Part shown: one piece after another, positions 14,701 to 22,413 of the stretch
Position numbering within the stretch: the first letter of the stretch is position 1
Layout: each line of letters begins with the position of its first letter
NCBI GenBank assembly: GCA_947632405.1
Contig: CANRPE010000009.1
Coordinates: 1 to 40,554, forward strand
Source: an uncultured Bacilli bacterium
GTDB lineage: Bacteria; Bacillota_I; Bacilli_A; RF39; UBA660
Reading direction: 5' to 3'
DNA: 40,554 bases
The notes under the pieces: model-generated
What the model saw: the letters and a program-made list of their open reading frames with translations, nothing else
Database searches by the model: none
What the model was told of the DNA's origin: nothing
Program-made: the position numbers and the translations under genes

Positions 14701-15791
14701 TTCATTATAATGTTGCTTTGTTGGATGTTGCTAGTATGCATCCCCACAGTGATATTGCTGAGTGTTTATTTGGTCCAGATTATACTCAAAGATTTGCAGA
14801 TATTGTTGAAGGAAGGGTATTTATTAAGCATGAAGATTGGGAAAATGTTAATAAAATATTAGACGGAAAGCTTACTCCATATGTTCAAAAAGTAATAGAT
14901 GGAGAATTAACTTCTAAACAATTAGCAAACGCATTAAAAACAGCAATAAATTCTGTTTATGGTTTAACTGCAGCAAATTTTGATAATCCGTTTAGAGATA
15001 TTAGGAATAAAGATAATATAGTCGCAAAAAGAGGAGCTTTGTTCATGATAGACCTTAAACATGAGGTGCAGAAAAAGGGTTTCACTGTAGCTCATATCAA
15101 AACTGACTCTATTAAGATTCCTAATGCTACACCAGAGATTATAAAATTTGTTATGGATTTTGGTAAAAAGTATGGTTATACTTTTGAACATGAGGCTACA
15201 TACGACAGAATGTGTTTAGTTAATGATGCAGTTTATGTTTGTAAGTATGATGATGGACATTGGGATGCAACTGGAACACAATTTCAAATTCCTTATGTAT
15301 TTAAGACATTATTTAGTAAAGAACCAATTAAATTTGAAGATATGTGTGAAACTAAATCAGTAACTACAAATTTATATTTGGATATGAATGAACATTTACC
15401 TGATGTTAGTGAATTTGAAAAAGAATTAACAAAGTTAGAACAGCAATTTAAGAAAGAAATGATATCAGAAGCTGAATATAATACTTTGAAAACTCAATTA
15501 ATGCTAGAAATAGATAGAGGACATGATTATAAATTTATTGGAAAAGTTGGTAATTTCTGTCCTATATTACCTGGTAAAGGAGGAGGTTTATTAGTACGAG
15601 AAAAAGATGGTAAATATTATGCAGCAACCGGTTCTAAAGGTTATAGATGGTTAGAATCAGAAATAGTTAGAGGTACTAATGAACAATATATTGATAAAAG
15701 TTATTATAATAATTTAGTTGACGATGCAATTGATACAATTTCTAAATATGGTGATTTTGAAATGTTTGTTACAGATAATTCATATTCCTGA
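11787..15791 (+). CDS. Giant fusion: SF3-type helicase, AEP-like primase and family B-like DNA polymerase
   Basis: 1334 residues, apparently the phage replicase in one chain. Order: N-terminal region (1-150). SF3/D5-like helicase with Walker A GAAGTGKST at 184-192 and a downstream FMGTNKP. An archaeo-eukaryotic primase-like domain with VIDFDI (D512, D514), SGAGIHLHY (H549) and IEIKVF. A DNA polymerase with 3'-5' exonuclease motif FYDIEVFPN (D708, E710), VGFNCRRYDN and YCDNDV. Its palm has motif A LLDVASMHP (D980), INSVYG (N1055) and motif C IKTDSIKI (K1105-T-D1107-S). The first Asp of the usual DTDS is Lys here, and the key second Asp is kept. An internal ATG at 13605 (M607) lies eight bases after AAAGGAG and would make a separate 728-residue polymerase. 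The helicase-before-primase order is unusual. Confidence 0.9.
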   Translation: MVDFLIISVRSTKKGSVDIYPKFKLYPKSQDLMIRGGDFYAVWIEELGLWSTNEDDALNIIDNELTKYYDQYKIDHPDTNINVLYTWDSSSGSIDQWHKYCQKQKRDSFEMLDETLIFSNSETNKKDYASKKLNYPLERGNTDAWDKLISTLYDEENRHKIEWAIGSIVTGDSKYIQKFEVFYGAAGTGKSTILNVIQDLFEGYYCVFDAKALGNGSNSFALEPFKCNPLVAIQHDGDLSKIEDNTRLNSLVSHELMTVNEKFKSTYASRFKCFLFMGTNKPVKITDAKSGLIRRLIDVTPSGNKIPVMEYRRLTKQVKFELGPIAWHCKEVYEEDPQYYDDYIPYSMMGASNDFYNFVFDAYHVFRANDGITLKQAWEMYKNYCDDTKVPYPVSQRVFKEELKNYFHEYNERYSLEDGTRARSFYSGFKTDIFDLEKPEKKPEEKNPKNNLIDFKKQESIFDKECADCLAQYATTKETPSKKWDNVKTTLKKIDTSKVHYVKIPENHIVIDFDIKDENGKKSFEKNLQEASKWPATYAELSKSGAGIHLHYIYTGDPTKLSRVYADSIEIKVFTGKSSLRRRLTKCNNLPIKTISSGLPMKGEKKMVSDNVIKSEIGIRKMIKRNMEKEFHPGTKPSVDFIYKILEDAYERGLKYDVSDMKNDIYAFAMNSTNQAEYCVKLVGQMHFKSDDPSEPIDSKKSDIVFYDIEVFPNLLLVNWKLRGEGNKIVRMINPSPTDIEELLKYRLVGFNCRRYDNHLIYARLLGYSNEQIFNLSQRIVDGDKNAFFSEAYNLSYTDIYDFASAGNKKSLKKLEIEMGIHHQELGLPWDKPVPEELWTKVAEYCDNDVIATEAAWDYLAADWTAREILADLAGMTVNDTTNTLTTRIIFGNERKPQSQFCYRNLAEPVTELPGDVVKFLKKACPEMMKQKHGDAKSLLPYFPGYKFEGGKSIYRGEEVGEGGYVYAEPGIHYNVALLDVASMHPHSDIAECLFGPDYTQRFADIVEGRVFIKHEDWENVNKILDGKLTPYVQKVIDGELTSKQLANALKTAINSVYGLTAANFDNPFRDIRNKDNIVAKRGALFMIDLKHEVQKKGFTVAHIKTDSIKIPNATPEIIKFVMDFGKKYGYTFEHEATYDRMCLVNDAVYVCKYDDGHWDATGTQFQIPYVFKTLFSKEPIKFEDMCETKSVTTNLYLDMNEHLPDVSEFEKELTKLEQQFKKEMISEAEYNTLKTQLMLEIDRGHDYKFIGKVGNFCPILPGKGGGLLVREKDGKYYAATGSKGYRWLESEIVRGTNEQYIDKSYYNNLVDDAIDTISKYGDFEMFVTDNSYS
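13588..13607 (+). promoter_or_regulatory. Internal ribosome binding site and ATG within the replicase gene
   Basis: AAAGGAG-AAAAGAAA-ATG, in frame, placed exactly between the primase-like and polymerase parts. It resembles the start signals of genuine genes here, so a free polymerase may be made besides the fusion. Confidence 0.5.
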
Positions 15792-15795
15792 CAGA

Positions 15796-15945
15796 ATGGA
15801 ATTAACAATTGATGGAACTAGAGAACCATATCCACCTTGTGGCGATTATAAGTACGAAACTTGCTTTGATTGCCCAAAGTTTGATATGGATGAATGTAAG
15901 ATAGGTTATAACTTATCTAGATATATTATCCATGGTAAAAATTAA
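15796..15945 (+). CDS. Small Cys-rich (zinc-finger-like) protein
   Basis: 49 residues starting four bases after the polymerase stop, with four cysteines in a C-x7-C-x2-C-x7-C pattern (PPCGDYKYETCFDCPKF, then ECK). A zinc-binding mini-protein is likely. There is no clear Shine-Dalgarno sequence, so it probably depends on termination-reinitiation from the polymerase gene. Confidence 0.6.
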   Translation: MELTIDGTREPYPPCGDYKYETCFDCPKFDMDECKIGYNLSRYIIHGKN

Positions 15946-15963
15946 AAGAAAGGAATGATATTT

Positions 15964-16437
15964 ATGAAAATCGATTTTGTAAGAGGAGTATTGCAAATAG
16001 AAGATGCAAGAATTATTTATAGAAACTTTGCAGGTATAGGAAGTAAATATAATAGAGAAGGAGATAGAAACTTTGCTGTTATAATTCCTAATGAAGAAAT
16101 AAAAGATAAATTATTAGATGAGGGTTGGACAGTTAAAATAAAACCACCTAGAGATGAAGATGAACAACCATTTATGTATCTACCAGTTAAAGTTAAATTT
16201 AATAGTAGAGGACCTAATGCATATGTTGTTTCTGGAAATAATGTTACAAGATTAAAAGAAGATACTATATCTATGTTAGACGAAATTGATATCGCTAGTG
16301 TAGATATGGATTTAAGACCTTATGATTGGGAAGTAAATGGAAAACAAGGACGTTCTGCATATTTACAAGCTATTAAAGTAGTACAAAATATTGACAGATT
16401 TGGTGCGGAATTTACAGCTAGCGAAATACCATTCTAA
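15964..16437 (+). CDS. Single-stranded DNA-binding-like protein
   Basis: 157 residues, ATG at 15964 after GAAAGGAATGATATTT. Conserved phrases ARIIYRNFAG, REGDRNFAVIIP, GW.VK..PPRDEDEQP and RPYDWEVNGKQGRSAYL match a phage family usually described as OB-fold ssDNA-binding proteins. Its place right after the replicase fits a role in coating single strands at the fork. Motifs are recognised, the fold is not proven. Confidence 0.65.
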   Translation: MKIDFVRGVLQIEDARIIYRNFAGIGSKYNREGDRNFAVIIPNEEIKDKLLDEGWTVKIKPPRDEDEQPFMYLPVKVKFNSRGPNAYVVSGNNVTRLKEDTISMLDEIDIASVDMDLRPYDWEVNGKQGRSAYLQAIKVVQNIDRFGAEFTASEIPF

Positions 16438-16462
16438 TCGCGATAATTTCAAATCCTATAAT
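16437..16462 (+). promoter_or_regulatory. CGCG-N14-TATAAT promoter 12
   Basis: ATCGCG at 16437-16442 overlapping the preceding stop, 14 bases, TATAAT at 16457-16462, then GAAGGAGG directly. The only member of the family in the 8-29 kb stretch. Confidence 0.65.
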
Positions 16463-16477
16463 GAAGGAGGAATCGTT

Positions 16478-16792
16478 ATGGGTAAAATTAAAGAAAAGAT
16501 CAGTAATTTCTATCAAAATCATAAAAAAGGATTCACAACTGGATGTATAATAGTCGGAACTTTGCCATTAGCAGCACTTTTAGGAGTGTCTACTTACGGA
16601 ATAGTTAAAGATAAAAAACAAAAAAAGTTAAGTGAATCTTGCAATGAAGATGATACAGATTATGGAAGAGATTGTTTAATGCAATTTGTAACAGATGATG
16701 AAGATCATGAAGTATTAGGAGCAGTACCTTGCACAGAATTATTTGCTAAAGAGTCAATAGAGGATTATAATAATTTTCTAAAGACTAAATAG
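16478..16792 (+). CDS. Small membrane protein with acidic soluble domain
   Basis: 104 residues, start at 16478 after GAAGGAGGAATCGTT. One membrane segment (about 21-41) and an acidic C-terminal domain (DDTDYGRDC, then ELFAKE). No family recognised. Single-gene unit with promoter 12 and the terminator at 16794. Confidence 0.65.
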   Translation: MGKIKEKISNFYQNHKKGFTTGCIIVGTLPLAALLGVSTYGIVKDKKQKKLSESCNEDDTDYGRDCLMQFVTDDEDHEVLGAVPCTELFAKESIEDYNNFLKTK

Positions 16793-16793
16793 T

Positions 16794-16830
16794 GAAAGAT
16801 CTAGCAAGGTCTTTCCTTTTTATATTTTTA
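16794..16830 (+). terminator. Intrinsic terminator
   Basis: GAAAGATCT-AGCA-AGGTCTTTC (one G-U pair), then CTTTTTATATTTTTA. Confidence 0.75.
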
Positions 16831-16847
16831 TTCAGTAGGTGATTATA

Positions 16848-17130
16848 TTGAATTTTAAAGAATTTGCCAAATGGTGTAATGTTAGATCAGCTGATGGTTG
16901 TTGGGGTTCAACCGAAGCTTATATTTGTTGTACTATATGTCGGAAATATATATTGTAAACCATTTATATTACGAAATTATTATTGGAAACAATATTCGCC
17001 ATTTATTGTCAAACATATTATTACCCCAACTATTAAAAAAATATCTGAAATAAAAGGATATGATTATTTATATTCTTTTGAAAAGAAATTGTTAAGTAGA
17101 AAGGAGGATAAATATGCCAGACAACAATGA
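16848..17130 (+). CDS. Cys-rich small protein, reconstructed across a CGG +1 site (TTG start)
   Basis: TTG at 16848 after GTAGGTGATTATA. Plain reading ends after 36 codons at TAA. The in-frame CGG at 16941-16943 with its C skipped turns ICCTIC-R-KYIL-stop into ICCTIC-GNIYC and continues to 17130, 93 residues in all. CxxC-G followed by a further Cys is a natural zinc-ribbon knuckle, which supports the skip. The C-terminal half is basic and tyrosine-rich. It overlaps the next gene by 17 bases and holds that gene's RBS (GAAAGGAGG). Confidence 0.6.
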
Positions 17131-17401
17131 AAATGAATTAACAGAAGAAGATTTAAAAGATGAAAATCTTCATGATAAAGCTAGATCTTATAATTTGAGT
17201 CCTGAAAAGGAAGAAATTGTTAAATTAATAAGATGGGCTTTCTCAGAAATGTATACTTGTTTTGATACTTTATTAGAATCAAATAGAGAAAGTTCTTTAG
17301 CTTATACAAAATTAGAAGAAGCTCAAATGTGGGCTATAAAATCAGTTACACATAATAATTATACAAAAACAATGGACGACATTCAAGAATTTAAAAAATA
17401 G
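17114..17401 (+). CDS. Acb2-like anti-CBASS protein (candidate)
   Basis: 95 residues, close to T4 Vs.4/Acb2 in size. The C-terminal two thirds has the helical-hairpin signature: ..LIRWAFSEMYTCFDTLL then RESSLAYTKLEEAQMWAIKS (about 58-77). The R-(E/S)-S-L-A-x-T-K-L-E-E-A-x-M-W-A run is the best-known hallmark of this fold. Acb2 proteins bind cyclic di- and trinucleotides and so block CBASS defence signalling. Assignment is from motif recognition. The N-terminal 30 residues are acidic and variable. Confidence 0.65.
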   Translation: MPDNNENELTEEDLKDENLHDKARSYNLSPEKEEIVKLIRWAFSEMYTCFDTLLESNRESSLAYTKLEEAQMWAIKSVTHNNYTKTMDDIQEFKK

Positions 17402-17422
17402 AAAGGTTAAAAGGTGATAAAA

Positions 17423-17698
17423 ATGGGAAATGGTAATGACGAATTAATTAAGGATTTAAAAGATACTGTAGATTTAATGAATAGTGGAGACTATCAAGAT
17501 AGATTTAAAGCTGAATATTTTCAAACAAAAATAAGATTAGAAAAATTGCATAATATGTTAATAAAAATGGATGCTGGAACTTTAGACTTTACTCCAAATA
17601 GTCCAAAAAATGTATTACAAATGCAAGAAAATTATATGAGACAATATTTAAATCAGCTTGAAGTAAGAGCTCAATACGAACATATTGAATTAAATTAG
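17423..17698 (+). CDS. Conserved small helical phage protein
   Basis: 91 residues from the ATG at 17423 (AAAGGTGAT upstream). Core: LIKDLKDTVDLMNSGDY, RFKAEYFQTKIRLEKLH and TLDFTP, then QMQENYMRQYLNQLEVRA. It resembles a widespread family in gut phages, including crAss-like phages, with unknown function, often next to Acb2-like genes. Confidence 0.65.
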   Translation: MGNGNDELIKDLKDTVDLMNSGDYQDRFKAEYFQTKIRLEKLHNMLIKMDAGTLDFTPNSPKNVLQMQENYMRQYLNQLEVRAQYEHIELN

Positions 17699-17726
17699 TT
17701 TATATTTTTAGAAAGGAGAATAAACT

Positions 17727-18110
17727 ATGTTCAAAAGTAGAAAATACAGACAATTAGAAAAGAATTATGAAAGATTAATAGAACAATGTGAAGATTTATC
17801 TTTTAAATTAGATAACGAAAGATCGAATAGTAAAGAATTACAAGCATCAAATACTAAAAGAATACAAGATTTAGAAAGACAACAATCTATAGTAGTTGAT
17901 ACCAATCAAAAATTAATAGACTGGATATTTAAGATGATTGAAAAAGTAGGAGTTTATGAAGTTAATAGTAGTCAAAGAATAACAATACCTATGTATAAAC
18001 CAGATGGTATTAAGGCTGCTTATAACGATAATATTAGACCTATAAATCCAGGATATTTGCGTCAAGAAGAAATAATAATACCTGAAATAAGATTTGTAAA
18101 AATGAGTTAG
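17727..18110 (+). CDS. Coiled-coil protein
   Basis: 127 residues, predicted helix/coiled coil over about 1-75 and a proline-rich, beta-like C-terminus. The start is preceded by TTTATATTTTTAGAAAGGAG and AATAAACT, a leader repeated exactly before the gene at 22013. Function unknown. Confidence 0.65.
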   Translation: MFKSRKYRQLEKNYERLIEQCEDLSFKLDNERSNSKELQASNTKRIQDLERQQSIVVDTNQKLIDWIFKMIEKVGVYEVNSSQRITIPMYKPDGIKAAYNDNIRPINPGYLRQEEIIIPEIRFVKMS

Positions 18111-18124
18111 AAAGGAGAGTAAAC

Positions 18125-18661
18125 ATGAGTCAAAAATATGATGAATATTTAAAAGAACATATAACTAATGTAGTTAAAGCATTTAACTGGTTCAAAGAAT
18201 ACATGCCAACTTTATTTTTAGATGAAAATGATATGAATGAAATTGAGCATCAAATAACAACATCTCATGATAAATCTAAATTTACACAAGAAGAATACGA
18301 AGCTTATGATAAATATTTCTATGGAGGAAATAAAAGCTATGATGTTATAAGAAACTTTAATAATGCTTGGTTACATCACATTCATAATAATCCACATCAT
18401 TGGCAACATTGGGTTCTTCTTAACGATGAACCAGATGAAGGAGAAATATTCCTTGAAATGCCAGATAATTATATTATTGAGATGATATGTGATTGGTGGA
18501 GTTTTTCTTGGAAAAAAGGAGATCTTACTGAAATATTTAGTTGGTATAATGAAAGAAAAGATTATATTAAATTAGGACCTGATACTAGAGAAAAAGTAGA
18601 AGGTATATTAGAATCTATGAAGAAGATATTCAACGATAAACTTATTGTTGTAAAAAAATAA
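18125..18661 (+). CDS. DUF5662-like protein
   Basis: 178 residues. The His/Asp-rich pattern TSHDKSKF..EEYEAYDKYF and AWLHHIHNNPHHWQHW is the DUF5662 signature. Clustered histidines and aspartates suggest a metal-dependent hydrolase (HD-like), but the reaction is unknown. RBS GAAAGGAGAGTAAAC. Confidence 0.75.
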   Translation: MSQKYDEYLKEHITNVVKAFNWFKEYMPTLFLDENDMNEIEHQITTSHDKSKFTQEEYEAYDKYFYGGNKSYDVIRNFNNAWLHHIHNNPHHWQHWVLLNDEPDEGEIFLEMPDNYIIEMICDWWSFSWKKGDLTEIFSWYNERKDYIKLGPDTREKVEGILESMKKIFNDKLIVVKK

Positions 18662-18676
18662 AGGAAAGTGAATAAA

Positions 18677-19894
18677 ATGAGCAAAGAATTTCTATACGAC
18701 TATCAAAAAGATGCAGTCAATCGAATGAAAAATGGTTGTATATTAAATGGTGGAGTCGGTTCTGGTAAATCTAGGACTGCACTCTATTATTATTTTAAAG
18801 AACAAGGTGGTAGTATAGATCCAGATTTTATACCTATGAAACCTTTTCCTAAAGATTTATATATTATAACAACAGCTAGAAAAAGAGATACTTTAGAATG
18901 GGAAGGAGAATTAGGAGCTTTCTTAATGTCTACAGACGATAAACAGAAAAAAAGATATGGTAATAAAATAATTATAGACAGTTGGAATAATATTAAAAAA
19001 TATTCTGATATAAAAGACTCATTCTTTATATTTGATGAACAAAGAGTAATAGGATATGGTGCTTGGACAAAAGCTTTCTTAAAAATTGCTAAATCAAATA
19101 ATTGGATATTATTAAGTGCAACTCCTGGTGATACATGGTCTGATTATATTCCTGTGTTTATAGCAAATGGTTTCTATAAAAATAAAACAGAATTTGTTAG
19201 AGAACACATTATATATTCTAGATATACAAAATATCCAAAAATTGATAGATATTTAAATACTGGAAGATTAATAAGATTAAGAGATAGAATATTAATAAAT
19301 ATGGATTTTGAAAGAAAGACTACTCCACACCATATTGATATTTATACTGGTTATGATAAAATAATATATAAGAATGTTTTAAAAAATAGATGGGACCCAT
19401 ATAAAGACGAGCCAATTGAACAGGCTAGTAGTTTATGTTATATTTTGAGAAGAATAGTTAATGAGTCAGAAGACAGAGTAGTATCACTGTTAGAAATACT
19501 TGAAAAATGTCCTCGAGCTATTATATTTTACAATTTCGATTATGAATTAGATATACTAATGAATTTAAATTTACCAGATAATAGAGAAGTACGTCAGTGG
19601 AATGGACATAAACATCAACCTATACCTAATACTGATAAATGGTTATATTTAGTTCAGTACAATGCTGGTGCTGAAGGATGGAATTGTATTAAGACAGATA
19701 CAATTATATTTTTTAGTCAAAATTATTCATATAAAATTATGGAACAATCATCTGGCAGAATAGATAGATTAAATACTCCTTATAAAGATTTATATTATTA
19801 CCACTTAAAAAGTAGAAGCGGAATAGATCTGGCTATATCAAAAGCCTTAACTGAAAAAAGAAATTTTAATGAATCTAGATGGGTTAGTTGGTAA
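18677..19894 (+). CDS. SNF2/DEAD-type phage helicase
   Basis: 405 residues from the ATG at 18677. Superfamily 2 motifs in order: LYDYQKDAV (Q-like), GGVGSGKS (Walker A, about 24-31), FIFDEQ (motif II, DEQ instead of DEAH), LLSATPG (motif III), AEGWN (motif V) and EQSSGRIDRLNTP (motif VI). Likely ATP-driven DNA remodelling or unwinding in phage replication or recombination. Confidence 0.85.
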   Translation: MSKEFLYDYQKDAVNRMKNGCILNGGVGSGKSRTALYYYFKEQGGSIDPDFIPMKPFPKDLYIITTARKRDTLEWEGELGAFLMSTDDKQKKRYGNKIIIDSWNNIKKYSDIKDSFFIFDEQRVIGYGAWTKAFLKIAKSNNWILLSATPGDTWSDYIPVFIANGFYKNKTEFVREHIIYSRYTKYPKIDRYLNTGRLIRLRDRILINMDFERKTTPHHIDIYTGYDKIIYKNVLKNRWDPYKDEPIEQASSLCYILRRIVNESEDRVVSLLEILEKCPRAIIFYNFDYELDILMNLNLPDNREVRQWNGHKHQPIPNTDKWLYLVQYNAGAEGWNCIKTDTIIFFSQNYSYKIMEQSSGRIDRLNTPYKDLYYYHLKSRSGIDLAISKALTEKRNFNESRWVSW

Positions 19895-19924
19895 CCTTAT
19901 TATACTAGAGAAAAGGAGTAAAAA

Positions 19925-20198
19925 ATGAATAAAAATGAATTTTATAAATGTATGCAGTTGCATAAAATGTTAAAAAATAGAATAAAAGGTGGAATATTTA
20001 TAGGTATTAATAATCGGAACAATGGCTGTTAATATTAATGCAGGAAGAGGTATAAGATATTATAGAAATATTAATGATATTCCATATAGAATTGATTTTG
20101 AAAAAATGGTTGATGAAATTGTTTATGATTATAAGAAATTTCTAATTAATAAATTTTTTAATAACGGAGGTGAAAGTTTATGCCTAGGATTAAGTTAA
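19925..20198 (+). CDS. Hypothetical protein reconstructed across a CGG +1 site
   Basis: ATG at 19925 after AAAAGGAGTAAAA. Plain reading ends at 20032. The in-frame CGG at 20015-20017 with its C skipped gives ..GIFIGINN-GTMAVNINAGRG.. and continues to TAA at 20196, 90 residues with a helical C-terminus. The overlap of this end with the next start (20180) is typical of this genome, which supports the longer reading. No family recognised. Confidence 0.55.
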
Positions 20199-20323
20199 TA
20201 GATTGTATTAAAATAGGTTTTGGTTTCTTTATTGGATATGAAGTAGCTAAGAATTTAAATGAAATTGCTGGCGAAACATATCAAATATTAAAGAAAAGAG
20301 TAAAACAAGGTTATGTAGAATAA
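20180..20323 (+). CDS. Small protein
   Basis: 47 residues, ATG at 20180 after GGAGGTGAAAGTTT. A short hydrophobic stretch (about 10-20) and a basic helix. Overlaps the previous reconstructed gene. No family recognised. Confidence 0.55.
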   Translation: MPRIKLIDCIKIGFGFFIGYEVAKNLNEIAGETYQILKKRVKQGYVE

Positions 20324-20352
20324 TTTATATTTTTTATTAGGAGGTCCCAATT

Positions 20353-20562
20353 ATGGAAAATAGAGAACAATTTGTAGATTTTGATAAGTTTTGTAATAAA
20401 TGTGAATACCAAAAAGTTGATCAGGCAAAAGATCCTTGTCATGAATGTTTAGAAAATCCAGTAAACACTTATACTAATAGACCAATTAACTATAAAAAGA
20501 AAGAAGTTACTGAGAAAAAAGTTAAGAAAACATATAAAAATATTAAAAATATTAAAAAATAG
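20353..20562 (+). CDS. Small zinc-finger-like protein
   Basis: 69 residues: FVDFDKFCNKCEYQKVDQ then DPCHECLENPVN, a CxxC...CxxC zinc site (C14, C17, C28, C31 region) followed by a Lys-rich tail. A frequent Firmicutes phage mini-protein of unknown role. RBS AGGAGGTCCCAATT. Confidence 0.7.
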   Translation: MENREQFVDFDKFCNKCEYQKVDQAKDPCHECLENPVNTYTNRPINYKKKEVTEKKVKKTYKNIKNIKK

Positions 20563-20574
20563 GAGGAACATATC

Positions 20575-21129
20575 ATGACAAAAGAAGAATTATTTAATGA
20601 GAATATTGCTATAGCTTATAAATTAGCTAGTAGTTATAAAATTAATTATCAAGAAGAATATGAAGATATTTGTCAAATAGCTCTAGAAGAGTTATGGAAA
20701 TGTTGTTTAAATTATGATGGAATTCATTCTTTAACGACTTATGCTTATTATTGTATACCAAGAAAAATAAATTATTACTTACGTAGTGTTAAAAAACATA
20801 AAGAAAAAGATATATCTATTAATATGCCAATAGGATATTCAGAAAAAACTCAGATATATTTAGAAGATACTATACCGTCTGATATTGATATAGAAACTGA
20901 AGTATTAGATGGTATGGATTTGGATATTATTAAAGAAATGGTAGAAAAATTATATATACCAGATTATATGAAAAAAATGTTTTATTTATATTTGAATGGA
21001 AAAACTCAATATGATATAGCTAAAGAATTTAATTGTACTCAACCATCTGTTTCAAGAATTATAAGTAAAGCAAAATTAAAATTAAGATATATGTATAATA
21101 ATCTTTTAAAAGGAGGAGCTTATGCCTAA
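20575..21129 (+). CDS. Sigma-70 family RNA polymerase sigma factor
   Basis: 184 residues. Region 2-like part: YEDICQIALEELWKCCLNYD, then FTTYAYYC-like SLTTYAYYCIPRKINYYLR. Region 4-like helix-turn-helix: DIAKEFNCTQPSVSRIISKA (about 148-167). The size fits short phage sigma factors that steer host RNA polymerase to phage promoters. Whether it reads the CGCG-N14-TATAAT promoters or a later class cannot be told from sequence. RBS AGGAGGAACATATC. Its end carries the RBS of the next gene (AAAGGAGG). Confidence 0.85.
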   Translation: MTKEELFNENIAIAYKLASSYKINYQEEYEDICQIALEELWKCCLNYDGIHSLTTYAYYCIPRKINYYLRSVKKHKEKDISINMPIGYSEKTQIYLEDTIPSDIDIETEVLDGMDLDIIKEMVEKLYIPDYMKKMFYLYLNGKTQYDIAKEFNCTQPSVSRIISKAKLKLRYMYNNLLKGGAYA

Positions 21130-21364
21130 TGATAATCCAATAAAAGAGTCTTTGACTTTAAAAGAATATGCACTAAAAATATATAAAGATTTAAAAAGAA
21201 AATTTAAAAAGAATAAAGAACCAGAAACTGTGTTTATTTGTACAGATATAATAAATAGTTTTAGTAAATTCGGTGTATCTGCTCAAGAAGCAGTATCATC
21301 TATGCAACAATTTGCACATGCTTATGGTAAAAATATTGAATATTATGATGAAAAAGAAAGGTGA
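21122..21364 (+). CDS. Small conserved phage-like protein
   Basis: 80 residues, overlapping the sigma factor by 8 bases. Basic N-terminal half, then FSKFGVSAQEAVSSMQQFAH, which resembles a motif seen in small phage proteins of unknown role. Confidence 0.6.
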   Translation: MPNDNPIKESLTLKEYALKIYKDLKRKFKKNKEPETVFICTDIINSFSKFGVSAQEAVSSMQQFAHAYGKNIEYYDEKER

Positions 21365-21371
21365 AATAAAA

Positions 21372-21650
21372 ATGGAAAATACAGATAATAAATATCAAAA
21401 ATCAGAAAATAGAAATATATTTACAAGAGAGGAAATGTTACAACAAATAAAAGATTGTGGTGAATCAATAATAAAAAATGCTGAAGGAATTTTAGGAGAT
21501 GAAAAATATTTCTTAAATACTACTGTTATGTTTACTATAAACAGAGATAGAAATATGTTGCCTAAAATAGATGTAAGAAGAGATTTTATACCAGAACAAC
21601 AAATAGATAGAATTGTTAATGAAAATAAGGAGGAAAAGAAAGATGAGTAA
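21372..21650 (+). CDS. Hypothetical acidic protein
   Basis: 92 residues from the ATG at 21372, after AAAGGTGAAATAAAA. Predicted helix then beta-type segment (TTVMFTINRDRNMLPKIDVR) and an acidic tail. Overlaps the next gene by 8 bases. No family recognised. Confidence 0.6.
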   Translation: MENTDNKYQKSENRNIFTREEMLQQIKDCGESIIKNAEGILGDEKYFLNTTVMFTINRDRNMLPKIDVRRDFIPEQQIDRIVNENKEEKKDE

Positions 21651-21984
21651 ATATATTCAAATTTGTGTAAAACAACAAAAAGAAGAAGGAGTTAATAATG
21701 AGCAAGACGAATTAACTTTCTTAGAACCTGAAAAATATGGACCAATTTGTCCAGATCATATAGTATCAAATGAAGAATTTACAGATGCATTAGATATTAT
21801 TGCAGCAGTAATGATTCAACAACAATTTAATAATAGTATAGCTAATGTTGATGATAAATTAGCAAGTATGACAGTTCAATATCCGGACGAACCTGTAGAT
21901 ATGACTATGGAACAAATTGAACAAATAGTTGGCAGAAAAATAAGATTAGTTTCAGGTCCAGATAATAAACCAATAGAAAATTAG
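21643..21984 (+). CDS. Hypothetical soluble protein
   Basis: 113 residues, ATG at 21643 after AAGGAGGAAAAGAAAG. Acidic, no membrane segment. Ends GRKIRLVSGPDNKPIEN. Function unknown. A similar SGPDNK phrase occurs in the protein at 35324, probably by chance. Confidence 0.6.
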   Translation: MSKYIQICVKQQKEEGVNNEQDELTFLEPEKYGPICPDHIVSNEEFTDALDIIAAVMIQQQFNNSIANVDDKLASMTVQYPDEPVDMTMEQIEQIVGRKIRLVSGPDNKPIEN

Positions 21985-22012
21985 TTTATATTTTTAGAAA
22001 GGAGAATAAACT

Positions 22013-22411
22013 ATGTCTAAAAAGATATTGGACATCAAAATAATACATCCAAGATTAATTTCTTTGGATAATTATGGTAATGAAGATTATCAATCAATAT
22101 TATCTAGTCTTGATAAATATGATAATATTTATGATAAATTAGATTGTGATAAAAAGATAACTAACGATGATTTAACTAGAGCTTTAACTGTTATATTAAA
22201 GAAATTTAAGCAAGACAATATTAAAAGAATAGGTGTAGATTTAGATATATTTGAAACTGATATGATTAGAGCAAAAAATAATGATGTAGATAATATATTG
22301 CAAGAACATACTATTATGAAAAAATTTATTATAGATAATAATCTTTGGGAAAAACTTATTAACAGTGATGAATTTTTAGAATATTTAAGAAAGGATTATA
22401 ATGGTAAATAA
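22013..22411 (+). CDS. Hypothetical soluble protein
   Basis: 132 residues, mostly helical with Asp/Lys-rich surface. The leader TTTATATTTTTAGAAAGGAG plus AATAAACT is identical to that of the 17727 gene. No family recognised. Confidence 0.6.
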   Translation: MSKKILDIKIIHPRLISLDNYGNEDYQSILSSLDKYDNIYDKLDCDKKITNDDLTRALTVILKKFKQDNIKRIGVDLDIFETDMIRAKNNDVDNILQEHTIMKKFIIDNNLWEKLINSDEFLEYLRKDYNGK

Positions 22412-22413
22412 AA

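Noticed and set aside
14668-14862. Overlapping + strand ORF inside the polymerase gene
   Set aside because: A shadow of the replicase reading frame without a ribosome binding site; the replicase motifs occupy the same bases.
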